Origin: Euphorbia lathyris
Lineage: Eukaryota > Streptophyta > Magnoliopsida > Malpighiales > Euphorbiaceae
Direction of reading: 5' to 3'
Assembly: GCF_963576675.1 (NCBI RefSeq)
Contig: NC_088911.1
Span: 29,000,501 to 29,064,500, forward strand
DNA: 64,000 nucleotides
The translations under genes were made by a program, and so were the position numbers. The stretch's first letter is position 1; each line of letters starts with the position of its first letter. Below are positions 46,251-59,030 of this stretch, piece after piece. The notes under the pieces were generated by a model. The model searched no databases. It saw nothing but the letters and a program-made list of their open reading frames with translations, and was not told the origin of the DNA.

Positions 46251-46620
46251 ATTAAATAGCTAGAAAAAGAAAAATTTACATTCACATTCAACTTTTAAAA
46301 TATATCTACAACTATATCACGAAATAATTTAAGTTATGTCAAATTAAAAAACCATCACAACAATCTCTAAAAGTTAGGAACTTTGAAATCCATACTCTAT
46401 ATAATCTTGTGATATTTTTCAAATAAATTTAATGCTTTTGAGATATTATGAATTAAATTATCCATATTGATTAAATTATAAATATTGTTAATAACCATCT
46501 AAATGATAATTAATAACCATTTAAATGATAATTAATATAGCTAATTTAAAAAAAAATAAGATAGATAATATATATAGATATATTATCACTTTCAATTTTT
46601 AAAACACAATAAGTAGAAAG
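46251..46620. other. AT-rich spacer
   Basis: No gene or clear repeat structure. A short direct duplication of an AATAACCAT(C/T)TAAATGAT-type unit lies at about 46490-46540. Confidence 0.5.
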
Positions 46621-46637
46621 CTTGTTCGTTTTGCCCA

Positions 46638-49600
46638 ATGAACGTCCGTTATTGGAACTGTAGGGGCATTGGCAATCCCTACACTCAACGAACTTTATTT
46701 AATTATTGTTCCAATATAACCGGATATCTTATGTATAGCTGAACTAATGGTACAATTTTCTAGTATTAGTTCTCATTATTGGCGTTCTTTAGTGATGGTT
46801 TGGATCTCGGAAAATATAAAATCTTCCGTTTGGTTGTTTGTTAAATCTGCTTTAACCGATTTTTCAATTTCTTTTTGCACTGATCAACTTGTTGCTTTGA
46901 ACTTCAAAACTGGTCATATCGATCATCAAATTATTTATGGTAGTAACCGTCCTTTGGAAAGATTGGCTCTTTGGAATGATCTCATTAATAGTCGAGCGAC
47001 TTCTCCGAATAGTTGGTTAGTAATTATGGATTTTAATGTGGTTTTGGAGGCACATGAGCAAACTAGCCCATCTCCCTCTCGCCGTTCTTGTAATGATTTT
47101 GGCGGTTTCATTGAGACTTGTGACTTAATGGTTTTGGATACTGCGGGTGCACATTTCACTTGGTCTAATGGTAGATTCGGGTCTGAAAGGGTGGAGTGCC
47201 GGCTTGACAGAGCGCTTGTCTCTGAGGCTTTTCTGGATAATTAGGCTCAAATATCTTGTACTGCATTAACTCGTTCACACTCGGACCACCATCCTCTTCT
47301 TCTTCATTGTTCCTCTGGCACTTTAAAGATTGCTCGTTTCAGATTTCAGCAAATGTGGCTTACACATTCTGATCTTAGGGCGGTTGTTGAAACGCACTAG
47401 TATGGGATTCATCCCTCTTTACCCCTATGCAGCTCCTTCCTTGGTCACAAGCTTAAAACTTTTCGACCTATCTCGTGCAAATGGAACAAGGAAGTTTTCA
47501 GATTGCTTAACGATAACATTGCTAAGGCGACTTTAGCTCTGGCCGTTTTCAGAAAAAATTGGCCAATTTTGAAATCACGAATCAACTTCACGCCCAAGAA
47601 TTGGATGTGCAGGCTAATTTGGATTTGCAGATGCTTTGGAAAGAAATTTATTTTAAAGAAAAAAGCAGGGTCAAATGGTTGGCAACGGGGAATATAAATA
47701 CTACTTTTTTTCATCAGAGCGTGAAAGCTAAAAAAACTAACAACGGGATTCAAGCTCTGCGAATCGGAGGTGAAATGGTTTTTTCTTATGACCGAAATTC
47801 CTCTTATGTTGTGGATTTTTACACAAATTTGTTTAAAGCTGACAATGGCATCCTGATGGATTTTTCTGAGGTGCGTGCTATTATTCCATCTTTGGTTATT
47901 GCCGAGGAAAATTCTGCTCTGACTCTTTGTCCCACTAATGATGAGATTATGTCCACTATTTTTGCCATGGACAGTGATAGTGCTCTGGACCCTGATGGCT
48001 TTGGGGGGAGCTTTTATAAGGCTTTTTGGGATATTGTGGATCGTGATATTTGTGATGTTGTGAAAAGCTTCTTCTCCTCGGGTTTTATTATTCCTGGCCT
48101 TAATTCCAATTTGATGGTGCTTCTTCCTAAAGTAAATGGTGTTGTGGATATCGAAAAATTTCGTCCGATCATCATGAGTAATTTTTGCTTCAAACTTATT
48201 ACTAAAATTCTAGCTGACCGTTTATCGGATATTGCTTGCAGCATTATTTCTAAAAACCAATTTGGTTTTATCAAAGATCGCAGTATCCATCACTGTATTG
48301 TTGCTACATCGGAAGGAGTTAATCTACTTAAGAAATGTTGTTTTGCCGGAAATATGGCGCTTAAAGTGGATATCAGAAAAGCTTTCGATACCATGGATTG
48401 GAATTTTATTTTATCTGTCCTGGAAGCTTTTGGTTTTGATTTAAAATTTCGTGACTGGCTTCTTAATATATTTGCATCTTCTAGAATTTCTATCTTGACA
48501 AGAGGTGATGCGCACGGTTATTTCGCTTGTTCGAGGGGTGTCAGGCAAGGGCATTCGTTATCACCCATTATTTTCGCCATTGCTGAGGATTATATGAGTC
48601 GTTATTTAAATCATTTGGTTGAAACGGGCAAATTAAAGCCTGCGGAATACGTTTCTGGTGTCTTGTTTCCTACTCATTTTCTATATGCTGATGACACTTT
48701 ATTATTTTGTAAAGCTACGGTTCAATGAAAACTCTCAGGGATTTTTTCACGCTCTATGGGAAAATCTCTGGGAAAATTATCAGCTGGGATAAATCTGAAG
48801 CCTATTTTAGTCCTTCTATTAATGCTGCTAGAATTGCGACTCTTGCTGATATTGTTCATATTCGAACTAGCAATCTCTTGTTTATGTACTTGGGTGTTCC
48901 TCTTTTCTTTGGCGCTCCGCGTAAACAAATGCTTCAACTAATTGCTGATAAAATTCAGGCTACCTTTTCGAAATGGAAAGGGTCGTAGTCTCTCTATGGC
49001 AGCTCGAGTGACTCTGGTTAATTCGATGATTAATAGTTCCTTCATTCACTCCTTTATCGTTTATAAGTGGCCCTCGAGTCTTCTTAAATTCACGCAAGAG
49101 CCATTCATAATTTCATTTGGACCGGTTGTATCTGTGAGAGAAAATTATAATTACTACTCCTTGGGATCTTTGTTGTCATCCTTTAAAATATGGGGGCTTG
49201 GTATACGTGATCTCCATGCTATGAATATGGTGATGTTAGGAAAATTGGCTTGGGATTTTGTTTCCTCCAATGATTTTTTAATTGCTCTTCTTCAGAAACG
49301 TTTTTTGAATGCTTTAGGTTCCGTGAGAAGCTGGCCTATTTTCTCCTCTATTTGGAGTTCAATTCAAGAGGTTTATAAAACCCTCTTGAATGACAGCTTT
49401 TGGAGCATTGGTGATGGGGAGATGTTGAGTTTTTGGACTGGTCGTTGGTTGGTACCGACTGTGGCTGTTCAGCTGAATCTCTCTTCTAGTTTGGTTCGAT
49501 TGCTCACTAATAGGGTTGCAGATTTTCTGCACGAAGACCATTGGCATGAGCTTCCACCTCTTCTTTCGGTTGTTCGGGATAATATCCTTGTTGTTCGTCC

Positions 49601-50745
49601 TTGTAGCGGCTTGATTGATTCTTGCATTTGGATTGTTGCGGTTGATGGGGAATTTTACGATCAAGAAATATGTTAAATCTCTTGCCTCATACCAGCCAAT
49701 TCGTTGGTGCAGCTTTATTTGGCAGCCTTTTATTCCTCTTTCGCATTCTATGCTTTTTTGGCGTGCCTATAGAGGGTATGTTCCAACTCATGACATTTTA
49801 AGACGTAAAGGTTTGAATATTATTTCTCGTTGCTCATTGTATTTATTGGCCTACGAGGGTTTAGATCACATGTTTGTTCATTGCCATTTTCTAAAGCGTT
49901 GTGGACCTCGATAGCCTCCATTTTTCAGACTCAGATAAAATTGGATGGCACTCTCAAAGAGTTAATTACGGATGCTATCGAGGCTACGTTGAGTTTGTAG
50001 GTTCGTGCTTTATGGAATTCGGTGATTGTAAACACTGTTTGGTAATCTGGCGCACGAGAAATTTGTCTTTTTTTTAAGGCGAGACTGCTAGAATTTTTCT
50101 ATGTCTTCGCCGGCTTTGGGCTCTCATTTGGGAAGCAAATGTCTTTTCCCGCGGAATGGTTTCTAATTGTTTAAAGGACTATGCGGTTCTGAAGCATCTC
50201 TCCCTTGACGCTAGACGTCCGGGCATTCCTAAGATCATTTCCATCATTTGGCGAGCTCCTCCCCCTTGTTGGATTAAAGTTAATTCGGATGGATCTATTT
50301 TTGGTAATCCGTGGTTGCTGGTGCTGGTGGTGTTTTTCATACAGCCTGTGGTTTCCCGCGAGGTTCATTTTCATTTCCTGTTCAGACTTCGCTCGCTTAC
50401 ATTATCGAGCTTCGGGCTGCCATTTTTGCAATCAAAATTGCTTGGGATAAGGGCTGGCACTCACTGTGGATTGAATGTGATTCGAGCTTTGTGGTTCATA
50501 TTTTAAAATCTAAAACTCACAAGGTGCCTTGGAAAGTGCGTGTTGCGTGGTTTGATTGCTTGTTCCATCTTCAACATATGCGTGTGGTCATCTCTCACAT
50601 TTATCGTGAAGGGAATCGAGTTGTCGACGCCTTAGCGAAGCACGCAGCGACTATTCCTAATTTGGTTTGGTGGAATACATCTCCATCATTTTGTAATTCT
50701 TTCATTTATGAGGATTATAGTTCGGTTGAGCAATTTAGAATTTAG
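46638..50745 (+). pseudogene. LINE 3 ORF2: endonuclease, reverse transcriptase, RNase H, heavily broken
   Basis: The start MNVRYWNCRGIGN at 46638 marks the endonuclease; a frame at 46747-47244 holds its middle (DFNVV, FTWSNGRFGSE, RLDRAL). The reverse transcriptase frame 47559-48728 shows DPDGFGGSFYKAFW, FRPIIMSNFCFKLI, VDIRKAFDTMDW and the catalytic YADD. The motif normally RQGDPLSP reads RQGHSLSP. The zf-RVT part is scattered over several frames (48725-49914). RNase H is split by a frameshift near 50310 (NSDGSIFGNP, then ELRAAIFA, ECDSSFVV, REGNRVVDALAKHA). It is clearly the most decayed long LINE here. Confidence 0.85.
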
Positions 50746-50890
50746 TTTTGCTCTGTTCTCCTCTTTCTGTTTCTTTATTCCTTTGTATACTCTTTGTTTG
50801 CTTTTTAATAATATTCAGGTCTAGGTTTGGGTTATTTGGCTGGGGGTGCCGACCTAGTCGGGATGTCCAACCTTTCCCTAAACCATCATC

Positions 50891-52095
50891 TAGGGGTGTC
50901 AATATGGGTTCGCGGGTTGTAAATGTGTCGTGTCGACTTACTCAGGTGACCCATTTATCCCAATCCTGACCCAATCCATTTAATAAATGGGTCAACTGGC
51001 ACGATTCGTTTAAGAAGCGGTTTGAACGTGTCAACCTGGCTAACCCATTTAATTTTGCAACTCCATACTAAAAAAAAGTATTCAACTAAACAAAATGAAA
51101 AAGAAAATAAAAACATGCATAATTGCATATAAAAAAATAAAATCTAATACAAACTAACAAAACAAATTCAACAGGATAACATCAAAAAGTCTAAAATCCA
51201 AAACTTACAAACAAAATAAAAAAAATTAATTCCAAATTCCAAATAAACTAAAACTAAAACATTCAATTCAACTTAAACAACAACAAAATTAGTATCTTGT
51301 TCATTAGTCTTTAATTCAATGCATTCTAACTGCAACTCCATTATATCCTTTTCAAGTTCTTCCATCTCTACACCACCTATAAAACATGCAAAAAAATTCA
51401 AAGACTATTACAATATTCTAACTACAAAATAAAAAAAGTTTCATAAAAGATTATACCTTCTTCAACTTCACGAGAAGCACATAGTCAATCTCTAGTACAT
51501 ATCAAAGCCTCTACAACATCGGATTTTAATACACTCCTATATTGATCAAGAACTCTCCCACTGTTGCTAAATGCACTTTTAGAAGCCACAGTTGTAACCG
51601 ACTGAAGCTGAATCTCATGGACAGGAACAAGAGGCAAAGGACAATTTAAGTGGAAAATTAAATCAACAAAAGACTTACTTGTGGCTGGAGATTGAAGCGT
51701 TAACCGGATGTCAATGAAGAGAGGCAGGCATCACAAATTGTTAGGGAAAGAAAGTTGGAAACCTAACGTGTTCTGTAATCTACTAATCCGTATATATATT
51801 AGGGTTAAAAATTAAAATTACTTTAATATCCATAAAACTTTTTTATATTTACATGATATATGGGTTATATGGGTCGGGTTATATAGGTTCACGTGTTGGG
51901 TTGACACAACCCATAGACTCGTCTAAATTATACGGGTTACAATGAATTCGCGAGTCAACCCACGACCCGACCCGTTTATTTTACGGGTCAGGCGTCCCAT
52001 TTATGACCCAAACCCATTTATCTCAACCCTAATTCGTTTAATTTCCGTGTTACGCGAATCGTATTATTATGTTGTGACCCATATTGATAGCCCTA
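50891..52095 (-). mobile_element. hAT transposon remnant with TIRs and 8-bp target duplication
   Basis: The ends TAGGGGTGTCAATATGGGT and ACCCATATTGATAGCCCTA are inverted repeats differing at two positions. The flanks CCATCATC (50883-50890) and CCATCACC (52096-52103) are an 8-bp duplication with one mismatch, the hAT length. The 1.2-kb interior keeps only the transposase C-terminus. Subterminal regions carry many copies of GGGT/ACCC-rich motifs. Confidence 0.8.
51470..51640 (-). pseudogene. hAT transposase C-terminal dimerisation domain
   Basis: On the minus strand the translation includes TVASKSAFSNSGRVLDQYRS and then VVEALICTRD followed by a stop where Trp is usual. This is the conserved hAT dimerisation motif (SAFS...GRVLD.YRS). 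The rest of the transposase is lost. Confidence 0.8.
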
Positions 52096-52120
52096 CCATC
52101 ACCCAATTTTTACTGAAAAA

Positions 52121-52489
52121 ATAATTTAAACTACAGAATCATCTATGATAATAATAATAATAAAAGAAAACATAAAATATTTGTGTACAAAGGGGCGGAG
52201 ACAGGGAGGGGTTCGGGGGGCCCAGGTCCCTCCGGCCGTCGGAACCACCATGGTCACGATTACTTTCGGTCCCCCTAATATTAGTTTATATAGACTCTAT
52301 GTAGTAATATTTGATTGTTTAAAGGTAGATGAGATGGTTAAAAACATTTGTTTCATTTCAAAAAGTCTTAGGTTCAATTCCCCCCAACTTCAATTTATTT
52401 TAGAAAGTGTATTTATTTAAATTTTATTTTTCAATAATTATAAAACTATGTTACCATTATTAATTTATTTATTTATTTTTATAACACTT
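52121..52489. other. Spacer with a GGGGCGGAG motif and tRNA-like boxes
   Basis: An (ATA)n tract at about 52148-52163 is followed by AAGGGGCGGAGACAGG and a short GC-rich patch, and then an A-box-like GGTAGATGAGATGG (52324-52337) and a good B box GGTTCAATTCC (52371-52381). It may be a SINE-type repeat. No gene. Confidence 0.35.
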
Positions 52490-52512
52490 TTTTTTTAAAG
52501 AGAGATTCATTA

Positions 52513-55500
52513 ATGCTGAGAGTCATTACAGAAATTCAGAACAGAAAGCGAAACAAAACTCGGAACAACATCATAATAAAAAGGGCTAACATGTTGGGCG
52601 GCCGCTTTTGCCAAGACACGAGCTAAACCATTTGCTAGCCTTCAGATAAAACGGATAGAGAAGTCGTTGTGAGTTGATAATAAGAGCCGGATCTGACCAA
52701 TAAGATCCCCAAATTCAGATACATCAGGAAGGTTTGAATTGATGGCATGAACAACAACTTGTGAGTCAGATTCAAAGATTACTGCACTTTCTCCTCTACC
52801 ACAGATCCACTTCATCGCTTGGAGGATAGCCCATGCTTCACCTTCGTGGGAGTCCATTAAGCCGTCCGTAGTCCCAGTTCGAGCAGCCACAAAAGACCCA
52901 TCGGGTCTTCGTAACACCGCGCTATTACCAGATTTTCCAAGGATAGTGAAAGTGTTGTAATCAGTGCAGCAAGAGAGGGAATGAGGGGGCGGATGGTGCC
53001 ATTTATTCGCACATAGGGCCGAACACGACTCGGCACTTGAGAGATTCCGTCGCCTTTGTGCAGCCTGCCAATCCAGCAGAGTTCTTCGGCCTCCGTCAAC
53101 CACAATCGCTGGCGGACTGGTGGTCTGCTTCCAAAATTTCTCATTTCTCCCGCGCCAACAGCACCAAAGCAGGACCATAAAGAGCTGCACATTCCAAGGA
53201 TTATTTGACCTGCAGAAATAAAAAAAAAATAGGATGCAAAGTTTGCAGCATCAGTAGCTTTCAGTTCCAGATTTCCATAAAGACCTGCCTCCTGCCATAT
53301 CAGCTGTGCTTTTGGGCACAACCAGAAAAGGTGCCAAGCGTCTTCAATGTCCAGGGCACACATCACACACTCGTCAGGTATGTCAATCCCTCGTCTCCTT
53401 AATTTGACCCTAGTTGGAATACAATCCCGAACCAGCTTCCAACAAAAGTAGCGCACCTTATACGGTACAGCAGCAGACCATATCAGACGCCAATCCCCTT
53501 CGATTTGAAAACCCTGAGCAACCTCATCCTCTCTTATTGCGGTGCGATAGGCACTTTTAACTGTATAAAGACCATATTTTGAGCCACCCCAAATTAATTC
53601 ATCCTGATGCCCCTCCACTCTGACAGTAGTACGACAGATATCCGCAATGTCTGACTCGGTAAAGAGTTCCTCAAGCAACTTGACATCCCAGTCATATGAA
53701 TTCGGAATGAATAAGTCACTAACCCTTAAATCTTCCAGACCATCCACCCTAGGGGAGGTGATCTTCTGGCTGTAATCATTTCTCAACCACTTATCTTTCC
53801 ACACATTGATCGATTGGCGAATTCCTATCTTCCATCTACTTCCTTTATTAAGCAATAATTGAGAGCTCCAGATACTCCGCCAAATGAAGCTAGGACAATG
53901 TCCTAACCGGGCTTCAATAAACTCCCCATTTGGGTAATATTTGGCTTTGAAAACTTGACTGACAAGAGAATCTAGAGATGACTGAAGTCGCCACCCTTGT
54001 TTTCCTAATAAAGCTAAATTAAAAGCAGTGAAATCCCTGAATCCCAATCCTCCCTCATCCTTTGTAGTGCACAGCTTATCCCAAACCATCCAGTTAATTC
54101 CACGAGATCCATCTTTCTTGTTTCCCCACCAGAATGAGTTTAACATCCGTTGGAGCTCCTTAGCCGTGGAGATAGGAAGCAAAAAGCGACTCATATAGTA
54201 AATGGGTATGGCCTGTCCCACAGCACATATCAATGTTGCTCGACCCGCCTTAGATAGAGGCTTATTTGACCAGCTCTGTATCTTTTTCCACAATTTGTCC
54301 TTCAGATGAGCAAATATGGCCCTCTTTTTCTTTCCAACCAACGATGGTAAGCTCAGGTAACGGCCAGTATCAATGGGTCGATTAACACCCAGAATGCTGG
54401 AGATTCCCTCAGTAAAAAGAGGATCCACATTACTACTGCACATAATGCCGGATTTAACAAAATTGACTGTCTGGCCCGAAGCGACTTCATACACGGATAA
54501 GATACTCTTCATCTCCCTACTTTCCTCAAGATTTGCCCGAAAGAACATGAATGCATCATCAGCAAATAATAAGTGAGATACTGGGGGGCCCTTCTACACA
54601 CATGAACCCCATGCAATTTTCCAAGCCTCTCCGAGTGTGAAATCAGAGCCGATAAACCTTCCACACACAACAGAAAGAGATATGGAGATAACGGGTCGCC
54701 CTGTCTAAGCCCCCGTTTTGAGAAATATGGCCCACCAATCTATCATTAACTTTTATTGAGTATTTCACTGTACTGACACAAAGCATGATGTATTTAATCC
54801 ACCTAGGGTCAAAACCCAATTTAAGGAGCATGGCAGCAAGGTAATCCCAATTCACTCTATCATAGGCCTTACTAATATCAATCTTAAGGGAAACGTCCCC
54901 ATTTTTCCTATGCATGTTCCTTTTCATACTATGAATAACCTCAAAAGCAATAAGAATATTATCATGAATTGATCTTCCTTTGATAAAAGCAGATTGGTTT
55001 TCAGAAATAAGCCTAGGAAGAATCCTCTTGAGGCGATTAGCAAGCACTTTTGAGATTATTTTATAGATTACATTACACAGGGCAATAGGCCGAAGGTCCT
55101 TCATAGAGCAAGGTTGTTCACATTTTGGGATCAACGCAATAATAGTATCATTTAAGCCAGGAGGAAACATATCAGAATGAAGCCAGCTGCAACTTGCCTG
55201 AAAGATATCAGCTCCAAGTAGTGTCCAAAATCTCTGAAAGAAACCCGGATTAAACCCGTCAGGCCCAGGGGCTTTGTCAGGGTGCATCTCAAACAGGGCA
55301 GATTTGAATTCCTCGATCGTAAAACCCCTTAGCAGTTGTTCATTATCCTCCCTAGATACTTTGGTTGTAATCAGGTCAGTGACACGAGCAAAATCCCCCG
55401 ATCCGCTGTCGAACAGGTTAGAGAAATAATCATGCACAATCTGACAAAGTTCGTCAGGGTCAGATGTCCAGTTTCCGCTCCCATTTTGTAGTCTGTTGAT

Positions 55501-56605
55501 TTTATTTCTCTTCTTTCTACCATTGGCGACAGCTTGGAAAAGCTTAGTATTAGAATCACCCTCAGACATCCATTCCACCTTCTCCTGCTGTCTCCAATAA
55601 TCCTCCACTTTCAAAAGACTGTCAATCACCTGCTGTCTAGCCACTTCATAACCCCTCGCGGCCTGCTCCGTAGAGGATTCACGGAGCTGCTCCATCCGAG
55701 CCAAACCAGAGCGCGTATCAGATTGTTCCGTTCGTAACAGCGCACGACTCCAACGATCAAGATGGCCCGCCACATTTGACAGTCTATCAAGGATCCCCAC
55801 ATGTCTCATTTCTTCCCAACCCGCTTTGACAGTAGGATCCAAATCATTCTCACGGAGCCATTTGTTCTCAAATCTGAAGCGACGACTCGGTCAAAACCCC
55901 TGTAGAAGCTCAGTTTGAAGGACAATAGGATTATGGTCAGATAACGGGGCTATTGTGTTTAAAGAGGATCCATTTGGAAATTTTTCTTGCCATAACAAGT
56001 TAACGAAAACTCTGTCAAGTTTCTCCTGAACTTCGTTTGGCTTTCCTCTATGACGAATCCATGTGAAGTGATAACCCATAAGGGGAAGAGCAAACAAGCC
56101 ACACTCCCTAATTGTCTCTCTAAAGCCCCTGTAACACCACTCAGGATGGTCATGTAACCCCTGCTTATCTTCCCGCGCCAGTAAATCATTAAAATCCCCA
56201 AGAATAGCCCAAGGTAATTGGGATTGAGAGGCTAAAGACCGCAACAGCTCCCAAGATTCTCTCCTTCTGTTCCGTTCTGGACAACCATAGAAACCAGTAA
56301 CCCGCTAATTCCCATTCGACGGATCCACAACTTCCATATCAATATGATGGTTCGAAAAAGACAGTAACGAACAGCAGCTAGTATCTTTCCAGAACACACA
56401 AATCCCTCCATTTCGACCAACACTATCCACATTGTAGCAACATTCAAATTTTATTTTATTCTTCAAAAAATTAATCTTGGACTTACACACAAGCGTTTCA
56501 AATAAAAAAAATGACGTCAGGTCTGTGAGCTCGAACCAGCTCATAGAAAACCAAAACTGCCCTAGCATTTCCCAGTCCCTGTCAGTTCCAACTCAGAATC
56601 TTCAT
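52513..56605 (-). pseudogene. LINE 4 ORF2: endonuclease, reverse transcriptase, zf-RVT and RNase H
   Basis: It starts at the ATG at 56605 (MKILSWN, then a TGA where Cys or Arg is usual). Endonuclease pieces are GRNGGICVFW, LGDFNDLL, FTWIRHRGKPNE and SDHNPI. The reverse transcriptase frame 55842-54643 shows APGPDGFNPGFF, LIPKCEQPCSMKDLRPIALC, and KIDISKAYDRVNW. A frameshift near 54715 breaks the RQGDP motif, and the FADD-like region is read in other frames before 54548. The frame 54548-52857 covers the connection and zf-RVT (CVMCALDIEDAWHLFWLC). RNase H follows in 53190-52642 and, after one stop, ends LANGLARVLAKAAAQHVS. RT domain similarity is closest to LINE 1 within this window. Confidence 0.85.
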
Positions 56606-56685
56606 ATATCCGGGCTACTGTTATCCTCAATCATCATATCTTCAAATCCTTCGTCGACTGGAGCATAGATTGAGGTGGAATTATT
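56602..56685 (-). pseudogene. Last codons of LINE 4 ORF1 with ATGA overlap
   Basis: On the minus strand a frame ending DEGFEDMMIEDNSSPDI closes with TGA (56604-56602). The ORF2 ATG (56605-56603) overlaps it, forming ATGA. The acidic tail is typical of ORF1 ends. The upstream part is lost. Confidence 0.6.
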
Positions 56686-56690
56686 TTATA

Positions 56691-57310
56691 TATTACGTAT
56701 ACGTCGTCTCTTATTTTCTATTATTAATTAATTAAAGAATTCGATACAATTAGAACTATTATTCAATAAATTCAATTGATTTCTTTTTGCACAACATAAA
56801 TTCAATTGATTTCTTTTTGCACAACAGGACCACACAGCATAACCAAAACAACCACACAGTAAAACCAAACAGCCTGTGATGAATTCGACACCAGAGAAAA
56901 ACCACGACCGGACAACAGCAGCTACCCAAACTCGACACCAGACAACCCACGACCAAACAAAACACAAAACAACCACTCTCAATAGGCAGCGATGGATAGA
57001 CGGCGGCGAACGATGGTAGATCTGACAACAACGGCTAACCAACTCGACACCAGACAAAACACGATAAAAAAAGACACCAGAACCAAGGCGGCGAAGGACT
57101 GACGGCGGCGAACTACGGTGGCACCGACAATATAAACGGCCAAAAAAGACCCAACAGACACTAACCCAAAAAACCACACTCTCAATAGGAGTAGACAACG
57201 GCGACTCTCATCTGGAGTAGGCTCTCAACAGGAGCAGATTGGTCGGCGATGGCGAAAGCGGCGGCGACGGCGGCGGCACTCTCCAGATCTCCTTCCCTCA
57301 AACCCTAGCA
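56691..57310. other. Unassigned segment with a 30-bp duplication and a GC-rich CGG block
   Basis: Two copies of a unit containing AAATTCAATTGATTTC and TTTTTGCACAAC lie at about 56765-56825. From 56890 to 57310 the sequence is rich in GGCGGCGA-type motifs and AACTCGACACCAGACAA-type direct repeats (about 56930 and 57040). Read on the minus strand it resembles a plant LINE 5' UTR (compare 10806-11100), but no ORF1 follows. Origin uncertain. Confidence 0.35.
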
Positions 57311-58439
57311 GCGCGTTTTTTCCTCTTCCTCAACTCATTCTTATTATGTTTTTTCCATTAAAAAAATTAATTTCTTATTTTTGAGACTCAAACAACTTAA
57401 TTTCTAAATTAAATTTTAAAACTAAAAATAAAAAAATGTTATAATGTTATAATTTTTTTGAGAAACTAGCATTGAACTAATAAAAAAAATTAAATATATC
57501 TCATTACGTGTTAGGTTTGTCCAAAATTCAAAATTTCAATATTTTGGACCTATTAGGTACTCCCTAAATCTAAATTTCTAATTTTTTAGACCTGTTAGGT
57601 CTCTATAAATCCAAATTTCTAATTTTCTTGACCTGTTAGACATTTCTAAATCCAAATTTCAATTTTTTTTGGCCTCTTAGGCCTCTTAAATCCAAATTAT
57701 TAATTTTTTTTGCCTGGTGGGCAATCTAAAATCAATTTTTGTTTAATTTTTTACATGTTCACCCCTCCCTAAATCCAAATTTTTTTTTTACATCTTAGGG
57801 CTATTAAACGAAATCTAGCTTAATTTTGAGAAATTGTACATTAATAATTAAAATTGGTTCTTGACCATTCAAATTATAACACGCATATATACAAAAAAAG
57901 AAAAAAATTAAGCAAGTTCAATTTAGCCAAAAAAAAAAAAAAAAAAATCTCGAACGCAAGTATAAAATCGGTCCCCAACTGAGCAATCATGTATTCATCA
58001 CTGCATGTACATTTAATGCATTGTTGCATGAATTATTTTACCGTAAAACATCTAGATAGAGGTTTGGATTTGGAATAAGTTTATTTTTCTTATTTTGAAT
58101 TAATTAATAGAAAAAAGAATAAATGATGTACTAATCTATTAATTTATAAAGCATCTTATAGATATTCCCAGCAAGGATGCCTAATAATATGACAGTCTGA
58201 TGTACAAGATTAAGGATAATTTTTCTTCTATCCTTAACTCTACCAAGAGTGACATAAAATGACAATGGTCCACTTGAAAGAAATTTTATAGGTGGGCTTT
58301 CGTCTTTCTCACTAATATTATCTGCATCATATTTCTAACTATCATTTATCACATCAAACATTTTTTAGATTTTTTTTTTTTTAAATTAAGATAAAGATTG
58401 TTTATATAACTTTTTCAACTGTTTTCACTGAGTTTCAGT
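57311..58439. other. AT-rich spacer with a decayed tandem repeat
   Basis: No gene. A degenerate repeat of about 41 bp lies at 57540-57800 (listed separately), and poly(A)/poly(T) runs are frequent. Confidence 0.5.
57540..57800. repeat. Degenerate tandem repeat of about 41 bp
   Basis: Versions of GACCTGTTAGG recur at about 57547, 57589, 57631, 57672 and 57712, each followed by a version of CTAAATCCAAATTTCTAAT. Copies differ by substitutions and short indels. Confidence 0.65.
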
Positions 58440-59030
58440 TGTATTGATGAAGCTAGTCAAGCTGGGCGGTCTCTATATAAAGTCATTAAAGCAAGGTTTT
58501 TATGTCTTATCTTTCTTTTCTAAGGAAAGTAAAAAGAAATAATAAGATCCTTACAAAGAGTTCAAACGAAGAAAACTCGTTAGCATTAAATAGGGTATTG
58601 CGTGTGACAATATGGACAACCACATTCACTATTCGAGGAGAAAAAGACACCCAACAATCGTGTCTATTACTAAAGAACTCCCTACAGTCCTGGATTAATT
58701 GAACCAATCTTCAATATTCAAAGTTTAATCTCTCAACAGCTCCTTTAGTGTTACACACGCGAAAAGAATATTGTGGCAATGAAGCGAGAAGGCTCATAGG
58801 ATGGCCTTACACAAAGCTAACGCCTCTGTATCGTGAGCATCAACAACACTGGTAGTCTAAGAACTTGTATAGTCCATGAATCTTCCATCGAGACTATATC
58901 CATTCCACTCTTGTTATCGCTATTGAAAATAGATGCATCGATATTGCAATTAATGAAACCTCGATCAGGATTCTCCCAATACATCGTACCACTAGACTGA
59001 GGAGGGTGAACAATAGACTTCCTCAACTGA

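Larger units (their letters stand above)
46621..52120 (+). mobile_element. LINE 3: 5'-truncated L1-like element carrying a hAT insertion
   Basis: Only ORF2 is present; ORF1 is missing, as in a typical 5'-truncated LINE. The 3' UTR follows the ORF2 stop at 50745 and is interrupted by a hAT remnant (50891-52095). It resumes at 52096 and ends in an A-rich tail (about 52105-52125). The borders are approximate. Confidence 0.7.
52490..56690 (-). mobile_element. LINE 4: L1-like element, 5'-truncated near the end of ORF1
   Basis: It reads on the minus strand. The 3' end has the ORF2 stop (TAA, 52513-52515), a very short 3' UTR and an A-run (T-run on plus, 52488-52497). The 5' end keeps only the last two dozen or so codons of ORF1. 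ORF2 is full length but broken. The 5' border near 56690 is approximate. Confidence 0.75.
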
